This document shows, in pieces, positions 1 to 8,096 of a stretch of DNA of 33,246 nt. The translations under genes were made by a program, and so were the position numbers. Origin of the DNA: an uncultured Bacilli bacterium (GTDB lineage Bacteria; Bacillota_I; Bacilli_A; RF39; UBA660); assembly GCA_944363865.1 (NCBI GenBank), contig CALVVN010000012.1:1-33246 (forward strand). The letters run 5' to 3'. Within the stretch, counting starts at the first letter, position 1; every line of letters starts with the position of its first letter. The notes below the pieces were generated by a model, which was not told where the DNA came from, did not search any database, and was given only the letters and a program-made list of their open reading frames with translations.

Positions 1-753
1 GTAAAAATTCCGGCTGATGGAAATGTTTTAGTGAGTACAGAAATTTCAACATACAATGGAAAAACGATTACAAGTTCAGTATCAGGAAAAATATTAGGAA
101 GTAGTAATGTATATTTAAATAATAAGCTAATAAACGCTATAGCGATAGAAAATGATTTTAGAGATTTAAAAAGAGAAATTGTAAAAACAAAATCATTTTT
201 TGATTATGGAAAAAATGATATAAAAAATATCGTTAAAGAAAATAAATTAGAAAAATCTAAAATGAGTCCATTAGTGTTAAAAATAAAATACATAAAAAAT
301 TATGATGAAAGCGATTACTTACTAGTAAACGAATTCGCGCATGACATACTTGATACGCTTGATAAAATAGCATACGGCTATGAAATAAAAGATATATATG
401 TAATAATAGATAAAAAAGATAAATTAGTTAGAAATGAAATACTAAATTATGTGGGTATTTATCCAAAAATTCAAATAGTGAAAAAATTAAAGGAAGAATA
501 TTCAAGTTTTAGTGTTGAAGAAATTGTTGCATTAAATAATATATTCAAACAAAAAGCTAGAAGTAGATATATTTACTTGACGATAAACAACAAAGGAGAA
601 ATATATTTAATTAAAACAAAAAAATATGTTACTTTAAAAGAACTTCTTTTAGCGCTTAAAATACAATCAATTAACGTGTATGATATAAATAAAAATAAAT
701 TAAATGAATTAGAAGTACTAAATGGTGACATTAGAACAATAATTATTAAGTAG
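1..753 (+). CDS. RnfC-like N-terminal barrel/SLBB-like protein, 5'-truncated by the window
   Basis: The frame is open from base 1, and the residues before the GTG at 31 already fit the fold, so the real start probably lies outside the window. The first part (IPADGNVLVSTEI, then SSVSGKILG and IEND) resembles the barrel-sandwich hybrid that opens RnfC/NqrA-type subunits. The segment with LLVNEF then looks like the strand that in RnfC carries the INxxECEP flavin loop, but those residues are absent. The end (about residues 195-240) looks like a small SLBB/ubiquitin-like domain. No Cys-rich Fe-S motif is present, so electron transfer is unlikely. It sits 9 bases before holA and is probably cotranscribed with it. 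The family assignment is tentative; a diverged structural homologue with a new role is possible. Confidence 0.5.
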   Translation, partial: VKIPADGNVLVSTEISTYNGKTITSSVSGKILGSSNVYLNNKLINAIAIENDFRDLKREIVKTKSFFDYGKNDIKNIVKENKLEKSKMSPLVLKIKYIKNYDESDYLLVNEFAHDILDTLDKIAYGYEIKDIYVIIDKKDKLVRNEILNYVGIYPKIQIVKKLKEEYSSFSVEEIVALNNIFKQKARSRYIYLTINNKGEIYLIKTKKYVTLKELLLALKIQSINVYDINKNKLNELEVLNGDIRTIIIK

Positions 754-762
754 GTGATATTT

Positions 763-1695
763 ATGTACTTAATATATGGTAACAGCCAAATAGAAATACA
801 AGAAAAAATAAATGAAATAATACAAGAAAACAATTCTAATAATGTAATTAAATATAGTTATATAGAAAATGAATTATTAGATATATTAGAAGATGCAAGT
901 TACATTAGTATGTTTGAAGAAAAAAAAATAATAGTTATAAGTGAGTGCATATTTTTAACAAGCAAGGACACTAAAGACGTAACAAGTCTACTTAGATGTA
1001 TTAATAATCCAAATGAATCTACAATTATAATATTTACATTAAATGAAGAAAAGTTGGATGAAAGAAAAAAAATTACTAAAGAGTTAAAAAGCAAATGTGA
1101 AGTATATACTTACAATATAAAAGAAAATAAAAATCTTGTAACCATTATAAGCGATAATTTTAAAAGAGATAACTATAAAATTGATTTAGACTCTATAAAG
1201 AAAATAATAGAATTAACTGAGAATAATAAAGATACAATTATTAACGAAATTGATAAACTTAAAATGTATAAAATAAATGACAAAATTATAACACTAAACG
1301 ATGTTATAGAAGTAGTACCAAAATCACTTGAAAACAACATGTTTAAACTTACCGAAGCAATAAATCAAAAAGACAAAGACAAAGTTTTTAAAATATATAA
1401 GGAACTTATAAATAATAGAATTGAAGAAACTGTAATACTAAACTTATTAGCAAACCAATTTAGATTATACTTATCAATCAAAATACTTTTAGAAGATAAT
1501 AAAAATAAATATGAAATAAATAATATATTAAAAGAACATCCATATAGAATAGAATTAGGTATAAAAGAATCATCTAACTATAAGAAAAAAGAATTAGTGG
1601 GTTACTTAAAAAAACTATATGAAATTGATAAAAGTATAAAAACAGGTGAAATTACCTTAAATAATTCATTAGAAATGTTTTTAATAGAAATGTGA
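763..1695 (+). CDS. holA: DNA polymerase III delta subunit (clamp loader)
   Basis: HolA is the clamp-loader subunit that opens the beta sliding clamp. The product of about 310 residues has the family layout: N-terminal MYLIYG, a degenerate AAA+ core without a proper Walker A, a middle EIDKLKMY segment typical of delta, and a helical C-terminal collar (LLANQFRLYLSIKILL, then a HPYRIELGIKES segment). I chose ATG 763 over GTG 754 because the ribosome binding site AGGTGAT at 752-758 sits just before it and the protein then begins MYLIYG. The stop codon TGA is embedded in the ribosome binding site of the next gene, which suggests translational coupling. Confidence 0.9.
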   Translation: MYLIYGNSQIEIQEKINEIIQENNSNNVIKYSYIENELLDILEDASYISMFEEKKIIVISECIFLTSKDTKDVTSLLRCINNPNESTIIIFTLNEEKLDERKKITKELKSKCEVYTYNIKENKNLVTIISDNFKRDNYKIDLDSIKKIIELTENNKDTIINEIDKLKMYKINDKIITLNDVIEVVPKSLENNMFKLTEAINQKDKDKVFKIYKELINNRIEETVILNLLANQFRLYLSIKILLEDNKNKYEINNILKEHPYRIELGIKESSNYKKKELVGYLKKLYEIDKSIKTGEITLNNSLEMFLIEM

Positions 1696-1702
1696 GGTGA
1701 AA

Positions 1703-2359
1703 ATGACAAAAATAGATAAAATAGAAATACCAAAATATAGTATTTCAGAAGAAATAATGAATGGAATCACTCATGGTATAGGTAGTTTATTATCAGTTGC
1801 AGCATTAGTGCTTACAGTTGTTTTTAGTGCAATACATGGAAACCCTTGGGCAGTAGTTGCATCATCAATATATGGATCAACATTAATAATTTTATATACA
1901 ATGTCAACTATATATCATTCATTAAAAAGAAATAAAGGAAAAAAAGTTTTAAGAATTGTAGATCACTGCAGCATATATCTTTTAATCGCAGGAACGTATA
2001 CACCATATACTTTAGTTACACTTAATGGTGCTTTAGGTTGGACTTTTTTTGGAATAGTGTGGGGTAGTGCAATAATAGGAATTATCCTTAATTTAATAGA
2101 TATAAAAAAATACAAAAAAATATCAATGGCAATGTATCTATTGATGGGATGGGTAATAATTGCCGCGATTAAACCTTTGTATGAATCATTAGACATTCGA
2201 GGACTATGGCTATTACTATGCGGCGGAATAATATATACTTTAGGTGCAATATTTTATGGGCTGGGAAAAAAGCATAAATATATGCATGGCATATTTCATT
2301 TGTTCGTACTAGCTGCTAGTATTTTACATTTTTTTTCAATACTACTATACGTTATATAA
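1703..2359 (+). CDS. Hemolysin III / YqfA-family membrane protein
   Basis: This is a seven-helix membrane protein of the HlyIII/PAQR family. The opening SISEEIMNGITHGIGSLLS is the family signature. The conserved metal-ligand residues are present: the HS after TIYH, the DHCSIYLLIAGTYTP block in the middle, and the HGIFHLFVLAASILHFF C-terminal histidines. The cellular role of bacterial members is not firmly known; a link to membrane fluidity or metal-dependent hydrolysis is suggested for the wider family. ATG 1703 was preferred over GTG 1697, although the AGGTG site then has only a short spacing. It follows holA with almost no gap. Confidence 0.85.
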   Translation: MTKIDKIEIPKYSISEEIMNGITHGIGSLLSVAALVLTVVFSAIHGNPWAVVASSIYGSTLIILYTMSTIYHSLKRNKGKKVLRIVDHCSIYLLIAGTYTPYTLVTLNGALGWTFFGIVWGSAIIGIILNLIDIKKYKKISMAMYLLMGWVIIAAIKPLYESLDIRGLWLLLCGGIIYTLGAIFYGLGKKHKYMHGIFHLFVLAASILHFFSILLYVI

Positions 2360-2378
2360 AGTTAAGGAGTTGATTTAG

Positions 2379-2849
2379 ATGAAAAAAATAATTACATGTT
2401 TTATATTAATATGTACTGTTTTTATATTAACCGCGTGTGAAAAAAAAGACATAACATATAATGTTGAAAGTGATATGGGTGAACTTATTAATGAAACAAT
2501 GAAACAAAAATTAAATAACACTTCATATATAGTATTAGAAACATATGATAAAGAAATTACTATAAACGATAAAATTGAAATCAGTAAAATAATAAATACA
2601 TTATCTGATAGTAGAGCAAAAATAAGCGATGATATAGCTTGGGTTGAATCTTTGTTATGGATGCATTTATATGATGACGAAAATATACTTATAACTTCTA
2701 TAAACCTTTATTTAATTATTGAAAATAGTGATACATATGGATACGCATACTATAAAAATTTATCTAGCGATATTTCATCTAACGAGTACTATTATATAGA
2801 AACAAAAGATTTAAAAGAAATATTAGAAAATTACGATATAAAATATTGA
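2379..2849 (+). CDS. Putative lipoprotein of unknown function
   Basis: The 156-residue product has a lipoprotein signal: MKK, a hydrophobic stretch, then the lipobox LTAC with the lipidated Cys at residue 20. The mature part is acidic and tyrosine-rich, with no motif I recognise; its size would suit a small adaptor or immunity-like lipoprotein. A good AAGGAG site at 2364-2369 precedes the ATG. It lies 19 bases after the hemolysin-III gene and is likely the last gene of that transcript. I cannot assign a function. Confidence 0.75.
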   Translation: MKKIITCFILICTVFILTACEKKDITYNVESDMGELINETMKQKLNNTSYIVLETYDKEITINDKIEISKIINTLSDSRAKISDDIAWVESLLWMHLYDDENILITSINLYLIIENSDTYGYAYYKNLSSDISSNEYYYIETKDLKEILENYDIKY

Positions 2850-2888
2850 TTTTAAAAATTACAGCATAAAATTATTAAAGTGGAACAA

Positions 2889-2917
2889 TTGACAAATACT
2901 ACCGAATTCGGTATAAT
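2889..2917 (+). promoter_or_regulatory. Consensus sigma-A promoter with a 14-bp palindromic operator in the spacer
   Basis: TTGACA (2889-2894) and TATAAT (2912-2917) are separated by exactly 17 bases, a full consensus match. The spacer and the first bases of the -10 hold the perfect palindrome taccgaattcggta (2900-2913). It drives the HTH-Fic gene. A promoter this strong with a palindrome where polymerase binds implies repression, plausibly by the HTH domain of the downstream protein (inference). Confidence 0.8.
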
Positions 2918-2934
2918 TATTAGGGGTGATAAAT

Positions 2935-3861
2935 ATGAACTATATGACTACAAAAGAGGCTGTAGAAAAATGGAACATTAGTGAACGAAGAATTAGACAA
3001 CTATTATCTGAAGGTAGAATTGAAGGTGCAGTTAAAGTTGGAAATAGTTGGAATATTCCTGTTGACGCTGATAAACCAGATGATAAAAGAATAATTAAAC
3101 CTGATGATAATAATGTTATTATTGATTTAGATGATAATTATTTTGATGAAGTAGATAACTTAAAAAAAGAAGTAGATAGTAAAAGACCAATCTCTAAAGA
3201 AACTTTAAAATCATTAAAAGAAACTATTAATTTAGAATGGACTTATAATAGTAATGGAATTGAAGGAAATACTTTAACATTAAAGGAAACTCAAGTTGTT
3301 TTAGAAGGTATTGCTGTAGGTGGAAAGTCTATTAAAGAGCATTTAGAAGCAATTAATCATGAAAAAGCAATTTTATATTTAGATGATTTGGTAAAAGATA
3401 AAAATCCAATAACTGAATGGAATATTAAGAATATTCATCAGTTAATTTTAAAGGATATAGATAATGAAAATGCTGGTAGATATAGAAGGGAAAACGTAAC
3501 TATAAAAGGTGCAACTCATATTCCACCGGATTATATTAAAATTCCTGAATTAATGGGAAAATTAATACTTAATTATAGTAGTTGGAGTAAATATCATCCA
3601 ATAATTAAAGCTGCATTATTACATGGGGAATTAGTTAAAATACATCCATTTGTTGATGGTAATGGAAGAACATCAAGATTACTTATGAATTTAGATCTTA
3701 TGAATAGTGGATATAATCCAGTTATAATAAAAAAAGAATTAAGATTAAAATATTATGAAGCATTAGATAAAGCGCATACTACTGGTGATTATACTGATTT
3801 TGTTAAGTTAGTTACTAAATTAGAAGTAGATATGTTAAAAAAATATTTAGAAATGATGTAA
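2935..3861 (+). CDS. HTH-Fic protein (class II Fic-type AMP transferase)
   Basis: Fic enzymes usually transfer AMP from ATP to target hydroxyl groups. The N-terminus (residues 4-45, TTKEAVEKWNISERRIRQLL) is a MerR/excisionase-like DNA-binding helix-turn-helix. An acidic linker follows, then a Fic domain with the intact active-site motif HPFVDGNGRTSR (residues 237-248). An inhibitory [S/T]xxxE[G/N] motif (S106...E110-G111) lies before the core, as in class II Fic proteins with an N-terminal inhibitory helix. ATG 2935 is preceded by AGGGGTG; GTG 2926 is part of that site. A strong promoter with a palindrome precedes the gene, and a metallopeptidase-like gene follows 5 bases later. It looks intact, unlike the second Fic gene nearby. 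The target is unknown. Confidence 0.9.
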   Translation: MNYMTTKEAVEKWNISERRIRQLLSEGRIEGAVKVGNSWNIPVDADKPDDKRIIKPDDNNVIIDLDDNYFDEVDNLKKEVDSKRPISKETLKSLKETINLEWTYNSNGIEGNTLTLKETQVVLEGIAVGGKSIKEHLEAINHEKAILYLDDLVKDKNPITEWNIKNIHQLILKDIDNENAGRYRRENVTIKGATHIPPDYIKIPELMGKLILNYSSWSKYHPIIKAALLHGELVKIHPFVDGNGRTSRLLMNLDLMNSGYNPVIIKKELRLKYYEALDKAHTTGDYTDFVKLVTKLEVDMLKKYLEMM

Positions 3862-3866
3862 TATTT

Positions 3867-4634
3867 ATGAATAAGAAAAATAACTTGTTTAATAAATATT
3901 TTAAAATTGGCTCTTTAAATAAGTTAGATAAATATGAAATATACTATCTAAATTGTATAAAAAAATTTATAATTGATTATTATGAAAAAATTGGTGTTAC
4001 TTTTGATAATGAAATAAGATATATATTGAAAACGCAATTTTCATCTCCAAAATTTGTTTTTAAGTCACAAAACCAAGGCATTGAAAATGAACTAATATTA
4101 CTATCAGTCGAAAAATATTCGTTTTGGTGTCAAGTTATTTATCAATTATCTCATGAGATTACCCATTGCTTCATACATTGTAATAATAAGGATGAAACTT
4201 TTAAAGCCAGTTGGATTGAGGAAACAATTTGTGAAGCACTGTCATTATATTTTTTAAAGTTATTTTATAAATTTTGGCAAGATTGTGATTTAAGTAAATT
4301 AAATAATAATTATAATGATTCTATAAAAAAATATTTAGATGATATATTGCAAAAAGATAATGGGACAAATAGACTATATGATTGTAAAAATATAAATGAA
4401 CTATTAATTATAAACGCATATTCTCAAGAAAAAAGAAATGATAGATATAATGAAATGATAGATTTATATAATAAAATTAACAAAAATAATATTATAGGCT
4501 TAATAAAATATAAAGACTATATTATTAAAAATACAATTTTATTAAATACTGAAGAATACAAAATGGCATATAAAAACAATGAAGCCGTAGTATTGATATG
4601 TGATATACAAGATAAAATTTTGACTACACAATGA
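3867..4634 (+). CDS. Putative HExxH zinc metallopeptidase, linked to Fic
   Basis: The 255-residue protein has a zinc-site signature, HEITH at residues 96-100, in a hydrophobic helix (IYQLSHEITHCFIH). It is followed about 18 residues later by a helix with WIEETICEAL whose glutamates could supply the third ligand, as in gluzincins. There is no signal peptide or membrane segment, so it is probably cytoplasmic. Only 5 bases separate it from the Fic stop codon and no clear ribosome binding site is visible, so translation is probably coupled to Fic. The last codons abut the remnant of an amidase gene in the same frame, so the C-terminus may not be the ancestral one. I do not recognise a named family. 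Confidence 0.6.
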   Translation: MNKKNNLFNKYFKIGSLNKLDKYEIYYLNCIKKFIIDYYEKIGVTFDNEIRYILKTQFSSPKFVFKSQNQGIENELILLSVEKYSFWCQVIYQLSHEITHCFIHCNNKDETFKASWIEETICEALSLYFLKLFYKFWQDCDLSKLNNNYNDSIKKYLDDILQKDNGTNRLYDCKNINELLIINAYSQEKRNDRYNEMIDLYNKINKNNIIGLIKYKDYIIKNTILLNTEEYKMAYKNNEAVVLICDIQDKILTTQ

Positions 4635-4973
4635 CTATCCCAAGGTGGCGATGGTGAGGAAGTAATCCGTGTATTACGTAATGATAGTAAGTTATCATCT
4701 AAAATATTAAATGAAATAGAAAAGGAAGGTCAAATATAAGAAAATACTATCAGTAAAGATTGCCTAGTAATCCTTCAAAAGATTATTATTTTATATATAG
4801 AGATACTCCTAATACTGAGGCAATAATTGTTGAGTATGATTTTTTGAATAGTCCAAAAGATGAAAAACCAATCGATTTAAAAACATTAAAAGAAAAATAT
4901 GGCTTTGCCTCCTCAAAGTTATTCACATGAAGAAAGATTCAAGAAACTTACAAGTGACAAACAAATTGCTTAA
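4635..4973 (+). pseudogene. Remnant of N-acetylmuramoyl-L-alanine amidase (Amidase_3 type)
   Basis: Directly after the TGA at 4632, the same frame encodes LSQGGDGEEVIRVLRN and then KILNEIEKEGQ up to a TAA at 4737. A shifted frame from 4763 encodes PSNPSKDYYFIYRDTPNTEA, then IIVEYDFLNSPKDE. Together these match the second half of Amidase_3 peptidoglycan amidases, including the RxTPNTEAxxxEYxFxxxxxD block. A third frame gives PPQSYSHEERFKKL up to a TAA at 4971. The 5' half, including the zinc-binding histidine of the first motif, is missing and at least two frame changes are present, so this is a dead gene. Its 5' end seems to have been lost where the Fic-peptidase pair now lies. Confidence 0.75.
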
Positions 4974-5002
4974 GAACTTATTATATATTTTTTTAAACCA
5001 AC

Positions 5003-5020
5003 TGCACATTAAATTGTGCA
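5003..5020. repeat. Short inverted repeat
   Basis: TGCACA (5003-5008) and TGTGCA (5015-5020) are perfect complements around a 6-base AT loop. There is no strong T-tract on either side, so it is a weak terminator candidate or a binding site. It lies between the amidase remnant and the promoter of the broken Fic gene. Confidence 0.4.
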
Positions 5021-5072
5021 CTTTCAATAAAAATCTACAATATTGATTTTACCACATTCTATATGCCCAAAC

Positions 5073-5101
5073 TTTACATTAAGTGTTAATTATAGTATAA
5101 T
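5073..5101 (+). promoter_or_regulatory. Sigma-A promoter of the broken Fic gene
   Basis: TTTACA (5073-5078), a 17-base spacer and TATAAT (5096-5101) precede a GAGGGG ribosome binding site and ATG 5126. The regulatory region of the pseudogene is better preserved than its coding part. Confidence 0.7.
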
Positions 5102-5125
5102 ACATCAGAAAAAGAGGGGTTTAAT

Positions 5126-6011
5126 ATGGAATTACAAAAACATTTTGATTTGGAAGAATATGTATCACGAATAAAATTATCTGATAATGTGTTATATCAT
5201 TTACAAGATACATCACAATCATTTGAAGAATATTTTAAAGTATTGTCTAATTATGGAAATTATGCCATATATTTTTGGATTGATTCATTATATAGAGAAT
5301 TAGCAGCAAGTTCTAAAATGGAAGGCGATTTTGTTTCTTTTGCTCAATTTCAAAATGATTTATATTTTTCAAGATTAGACATTTCACATAATAGAATTCA
5401 TGAATTACATAATATATTTGTGCCTACAGAAAAAAAGAATATAGAAACTGTGAAGTGAAAATATCAGGATTAGAATATGGAAAAGAAAAAATACATTAGT
5501 GGGGAGTAGATCATAGTGATGTTCCACAATTTATGAATGATTTTATTGATTTTTATAGACAAACTTCAGTTGATTTAAAATATTCTAACCCATTCATAAA
5601 GCTGCATTAGTGCATTTAATTTTTGTAAGAATTCACCCATACAGAGATGGAAACGGAAGAACTGATAGATTATTGCAAAATATAAAGTTTGTTCAATTAA
5701 TAAATAATATTTATGGTTCGAGATTAAAAATATCACCACTAAACATATTAGAAAACATATTGATAAATAAACCGACATATGTCAAATGGTTAAATGCCAT
5801 GAATTTTAATGGTGTCGACGATGATAATGATGCAATAAATCATTTTATAAATTTTATTTTAAATATGACTGACGAACAACTATTTTATGCTACAAATAAA
5901 CTAAGATCATACCAAAGAATGCTTGATAACTGGGAAACTATGTATGTTGATGAAGAACTAGAAAAAGACGCTGAAATTATGAAATTGAAAAGAATATTTA
6001 GACATAAATAA
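5126..6011 (+). pseudogene. Frameshifted Fic-family gene
   Basis: Three frames carry consecutive parts of one Fic protein. Bases 5126-5458 encode an N-terminal part with an inhibitory-type motif (SSKMEG). From about 5461 another frame encodes KISGLEYGKEKIH, a TAG stop at 5497, then VPQFMNDFIDFYRQTSVDLK. From about 5602 a third frame continues AALVHLIFVRIHPYRDGNGR, with the Fic motif HPYRDGNGRTDR, and runs to 6011. The second break is explained by one missing base (AAG-CTG where AAG-GCT would keep frame). The promoter and ribosome binding site remain. The gene is distinct in sequence from the intact HTH-Fic 2 kb upstream and lacks an HTH domain. Confidence 0.85.
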
Positions 6012-6024
6012 AACGATAATACAC

Positions 6025-6053
6025 TTGCTGTTTTACCATTTTAAATATATAAT
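6025..6053 (+). promoter_or_regulatory. Probable promoter of nusB-xseA-xseB
   Basis: TTGCTG (6025-6030), a 17-base spacer and TATAAT (6048-6053). The predicted start of transcription is about 10 bases before the nusB ATG, giving a very short leader that just includes the GGTGAT site. Confidence 0.6.
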
Positions 6054-6069
6054 GTAATTGGTGATACAT

Positions 6070-6480
6070 ATGAAGCTTAATAGGACTTTACTTAGAGAGA
6101 AAATAATGACAATTTTATATCAAATATACATATATAGAAAAGATAATATTCCATATGAAACAGAAAATATAATTAAAGAAAATCTTGAAATAGAAAATAA
6201 ATTCGTAAGAGACATAGTAAACGGAGTAACAGAAAAAGAAAAAGAACTTGACCAAATTATTGATAAATATATGATAGGTTGGACAACTAGTAGATTAGGG
6301 AATATTGATCAAGCGATATTTAGAATGAGTGTTTACGAATTATTATATTATGAAACTCCAAATATCGTATGTATAAATGAAGGCATTGAATTATCAAAGA
6401 AATATAGTGATGAAAAAGTCACTGGTCTTTTAAATGGTGTTTTAGACAAAATATATGACTTAGAGGTAAAAGATGAATGA
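6070..6480 (+). CDS. nusB: Transcription antitermination factor NusB
   Basis: NusB binds boxA RNA with S10/NusE to stop premature termination in rRNA operons. The 136-residue all-helical product shows the family features: start LNRTLLREKIMTILYQ, central EKELDQIIDKYMIGW, then IDQAIFRMSVYELLY, and the signature INEGIELSKKYSDEKV before the C-terminal LLNGVLDKI. ATG 6070 follows GGTGAT at 6060-6065; the TTG at 6058 is less likely. It overlaps xseA by 8 bases. The order nusB-xseA-xseB is common in Bacilli and Clostridia. Confidence 0.93.
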   Translation: MKLNRTLLREKIMTILYQIYIYRKDNIPYETENIIKENLEIENKFVRDIVNGVTEKEKELDQIIDKYMIGWTTSRLGNIDQAIFRMSVYELLYYETPNIVCINEGIELSKKYSDEKVTGLLNGVLDKIYDLEVKDE

Positions 6481-7798
6481 TAAAGTACTAAGTGTAACTG
6501 ATATTAATAGATATATAAAAGATTTATTTACAGTTGATAGTTTTTTAAATAATGTAACAGTAAAAGGTGAAATAAGTAATTTAAAAATACATGGTAGAGG
6601 ACACTTGTACTTTAGTTTAAAAGATGAAAATAGCAAAATAAACTGTGTAATGTTTAATTATGCTCCAAAAGTTAATTTTGAACTTAACGATGGAATGAGC
6701 GTTCAAGTAAAAGGAAGAATAAATGTTTACGAAGCAAGCGGAAGTTACCAAATATACGTTAACGAAATGGTAAATGATGGAATAGGCAATCTCTATCAAT
6801 TATATGAAGAATTAAAGAAAAAATTGAGTAGTGAAGGTTTGTTCAATGAAGATCATAAAAAAAAATTACCACGGATACCAAAAAAAATCGGGGTTATAAC
6901 TGCACCTACAGGTGCTGCCGTAAAAGATATAATTAGTACAATTAATAAACGATATCCACTATGTGAAATAATTATATTTCCTACACTTGTACAAGGTGAT
7001 GGTGCTAAAGAAAATATAGTTAAAATGATAGAAAAAGCAAACGAAACAGACGTAGATGTAATAATATTAGGCCGTGGCGGTGGCTCCATAGAAGATTTAT
7101 GGGCATTTAACGAAGAAATTGTAGCAAGAAGTATATTTGATAGCAAAATACCAATCGTAAGCGCGGTTGGACACGAAATTGATTTTACAATAAGTGATTT
7201 TGTTGCAGATTTAAGAGCCCCAACACCCACAGGTGCAGCACTGTTGGTAGTTCCGGACCAATTTGAAATAATGAGATATTTAAACGAATACGAAGGAAGA
7301 CTAAATAGTGTATTGAACACAAAAATAAAAAGATATTCTGAAAAATTAAACATATATAAAAACAGTTTTATTTTAAAAAATATATCAAGTATATATGCAC
7401 CAAAAGAACAAAAACTAGATATAATTATTGATAAACTAAATAGCATTCTTAACAATAAAATAATTGCTAAGGCAAACGAACTTAATCAACTAAGTACTAA
7501 AATTAAAAGTTTAAAAATAACAAATCAAATAAATTATTACAAAGATAAAATCACATCTTTTGATAGTAGATTAAAAAATGCATTAATTAATACAATAAAA
7601 TTTAAAACAAATGAGTTAAATAATATAAATATAAAATTAGAACTATCAAACCCAAAAAATATATTAAAAAAAGGTTATTCAATAACAAAATGTGGTAGTA
7701 GAATTATTAAAAGTATAAAAGAAATAAAAGAAAAAGATACAATATCAATAACATTAAATGATGGTATAATAGAAAGTGAAGTTAAAGGAGTGAAATAA
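6473..7798 (+). CDS. xseA: Exodeoxyribonuclease VII large subunit
   Basis: XseA degrades single-stranded DNA in both directions as a complex with several XseB copies. The 441-residue protein has an N-terminal OB-fold (VKGEISNLKIHGRGHLYFSL) and the catalytic domain with PKKIGVITAPTGAAVKDI, then VIILGRGGGSIEDLWAFNEE, and SAVGHEIDFTISDFVADLRAPTPTGAA. A long coiled-coil region for XseB binding follows, then a short C-terminal segment (GYSITKCGSRIIKSI). The length is normal. The start overlaps the end of nusB and it ends directly before the xseB ATG. Confidence 0.95.
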   Translation: MNDKVLSVTDINRYIKDLFTVDSFLNNVTVKGEISNLKIHGRGHLYFSLKDENSKINCVMFNYAPKVNFELNDGMSVQVKGRINVYEASGSYQIYVNEMVNDGIGNLYQLYEELKKKLSSEGLFNEDHKKKLPRIPKKIGVITAPTGAAVKDIISTINKRYPLCEIIIFPTLVQGDGAKENIVKMIEKANETDVDVIILGRGGGSIEDLWAFNEEIVARSIFDSKIPIVSAVGHEIDFTISDFVADLRAPTPTGAALLVVPDQFEIMRYLNEYEGRLNSVLNTKIKRYSEKLNIYKNSFILKNISSIYAPKEQKLDIIIDKLNSILNNKIIAKANELNQLSTKIKSLKITNQINYYKDKITSFDSRLKNALINTIKFKTNELNNINIKLELSNPKNILKKGYSITKCGSRIIKSIKEIKEKDTISITLNDGIIESEVKGVK

Positions 7799-7981
7799 AT
7801 GGAAAACGAAACATTTGAAAGTGCATTATTAAAATTAGAAAACATAATTAGAGAACTAGAAAGTGGAGAAATTGATCTAGAAAAAAGTTTAAATAAGTAT
7901 AAAGAAGCTACTGAATTAGTTAATTTCTGTAGTGATAAACTTAAAAATGCACAAGAAACAGTAAATAAAATATTAAAATAA
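7799..7981 (+). CDS. xseB: Exodeoxyribonuclease VII small subunit, apparently shortened
   Basis: XseB binds the coiled-coil arm of XseA. The protein has the canonical features FESALLKLENIIRELESGEI, DLEKSLNKYKEA and KLKNAQETVNKIL. At 60 residues it is short for a family usually of 70-80. After the TAA (7979-7981) the same frame continues with DGSLDNFEANE and a second TAA at 8015-8017. That matches the usual acidic DGxLxxFE tail of XseB, so the stop looks like a recent nonsense change (or a sequence error) removing 11-12 nonessential residues. AAGGAG at 7785-7790 is its ribosome binding site. Confidence 0.9.
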   Translation: MENETFESALLKLENIIRELESGEIDLEKSLNKYKEATELVNFCSDKLKNAQETVNKILK

Positions 7982-8030
7982 GATGGCTCGCTAGATAACT
8001 TTGAAGCAAATGAATAAATGGTAAAAATTG

Positions 8031-8064
8031 CTAATACTAATATTTCCAAAGTATTAGTTTTTTT
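8031..8064 (+). terminator. Intrinsic terminator after xseB
   Basis: CTAATACT (8031-8038) pairs with AGTATTAG (8050-8057), followed by seven T residues. The stem is AT-rich but perfect. It ends the nusB-xseA-xseB transcript. Confidence 0.75.
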
Positions 8065-8096
8065 ATTGTAAATATTAATAATGAGGTGTTAAAAAA

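Noticed and set aside
4632..4739. TGA read-through or selenocysteine at the end of the peptidase-like gene
   Set aside because: The downstream residues are amidase, unrelated to the peptidase, and the amidase is itself broken by more frame changes; no SECIS-like hairpin was seen.
5003..5020. Transposon end at the TGCACA inverted repeat
   Set aside because: Only 6-bp arms, no transposase, no matching copy elsewhere in the window.
6853..7455. A 200-codon minus-strand frame inside xseA
   Set aside because: Shadow of a strongly conserved coding sequence on the other strand, with no start signals.
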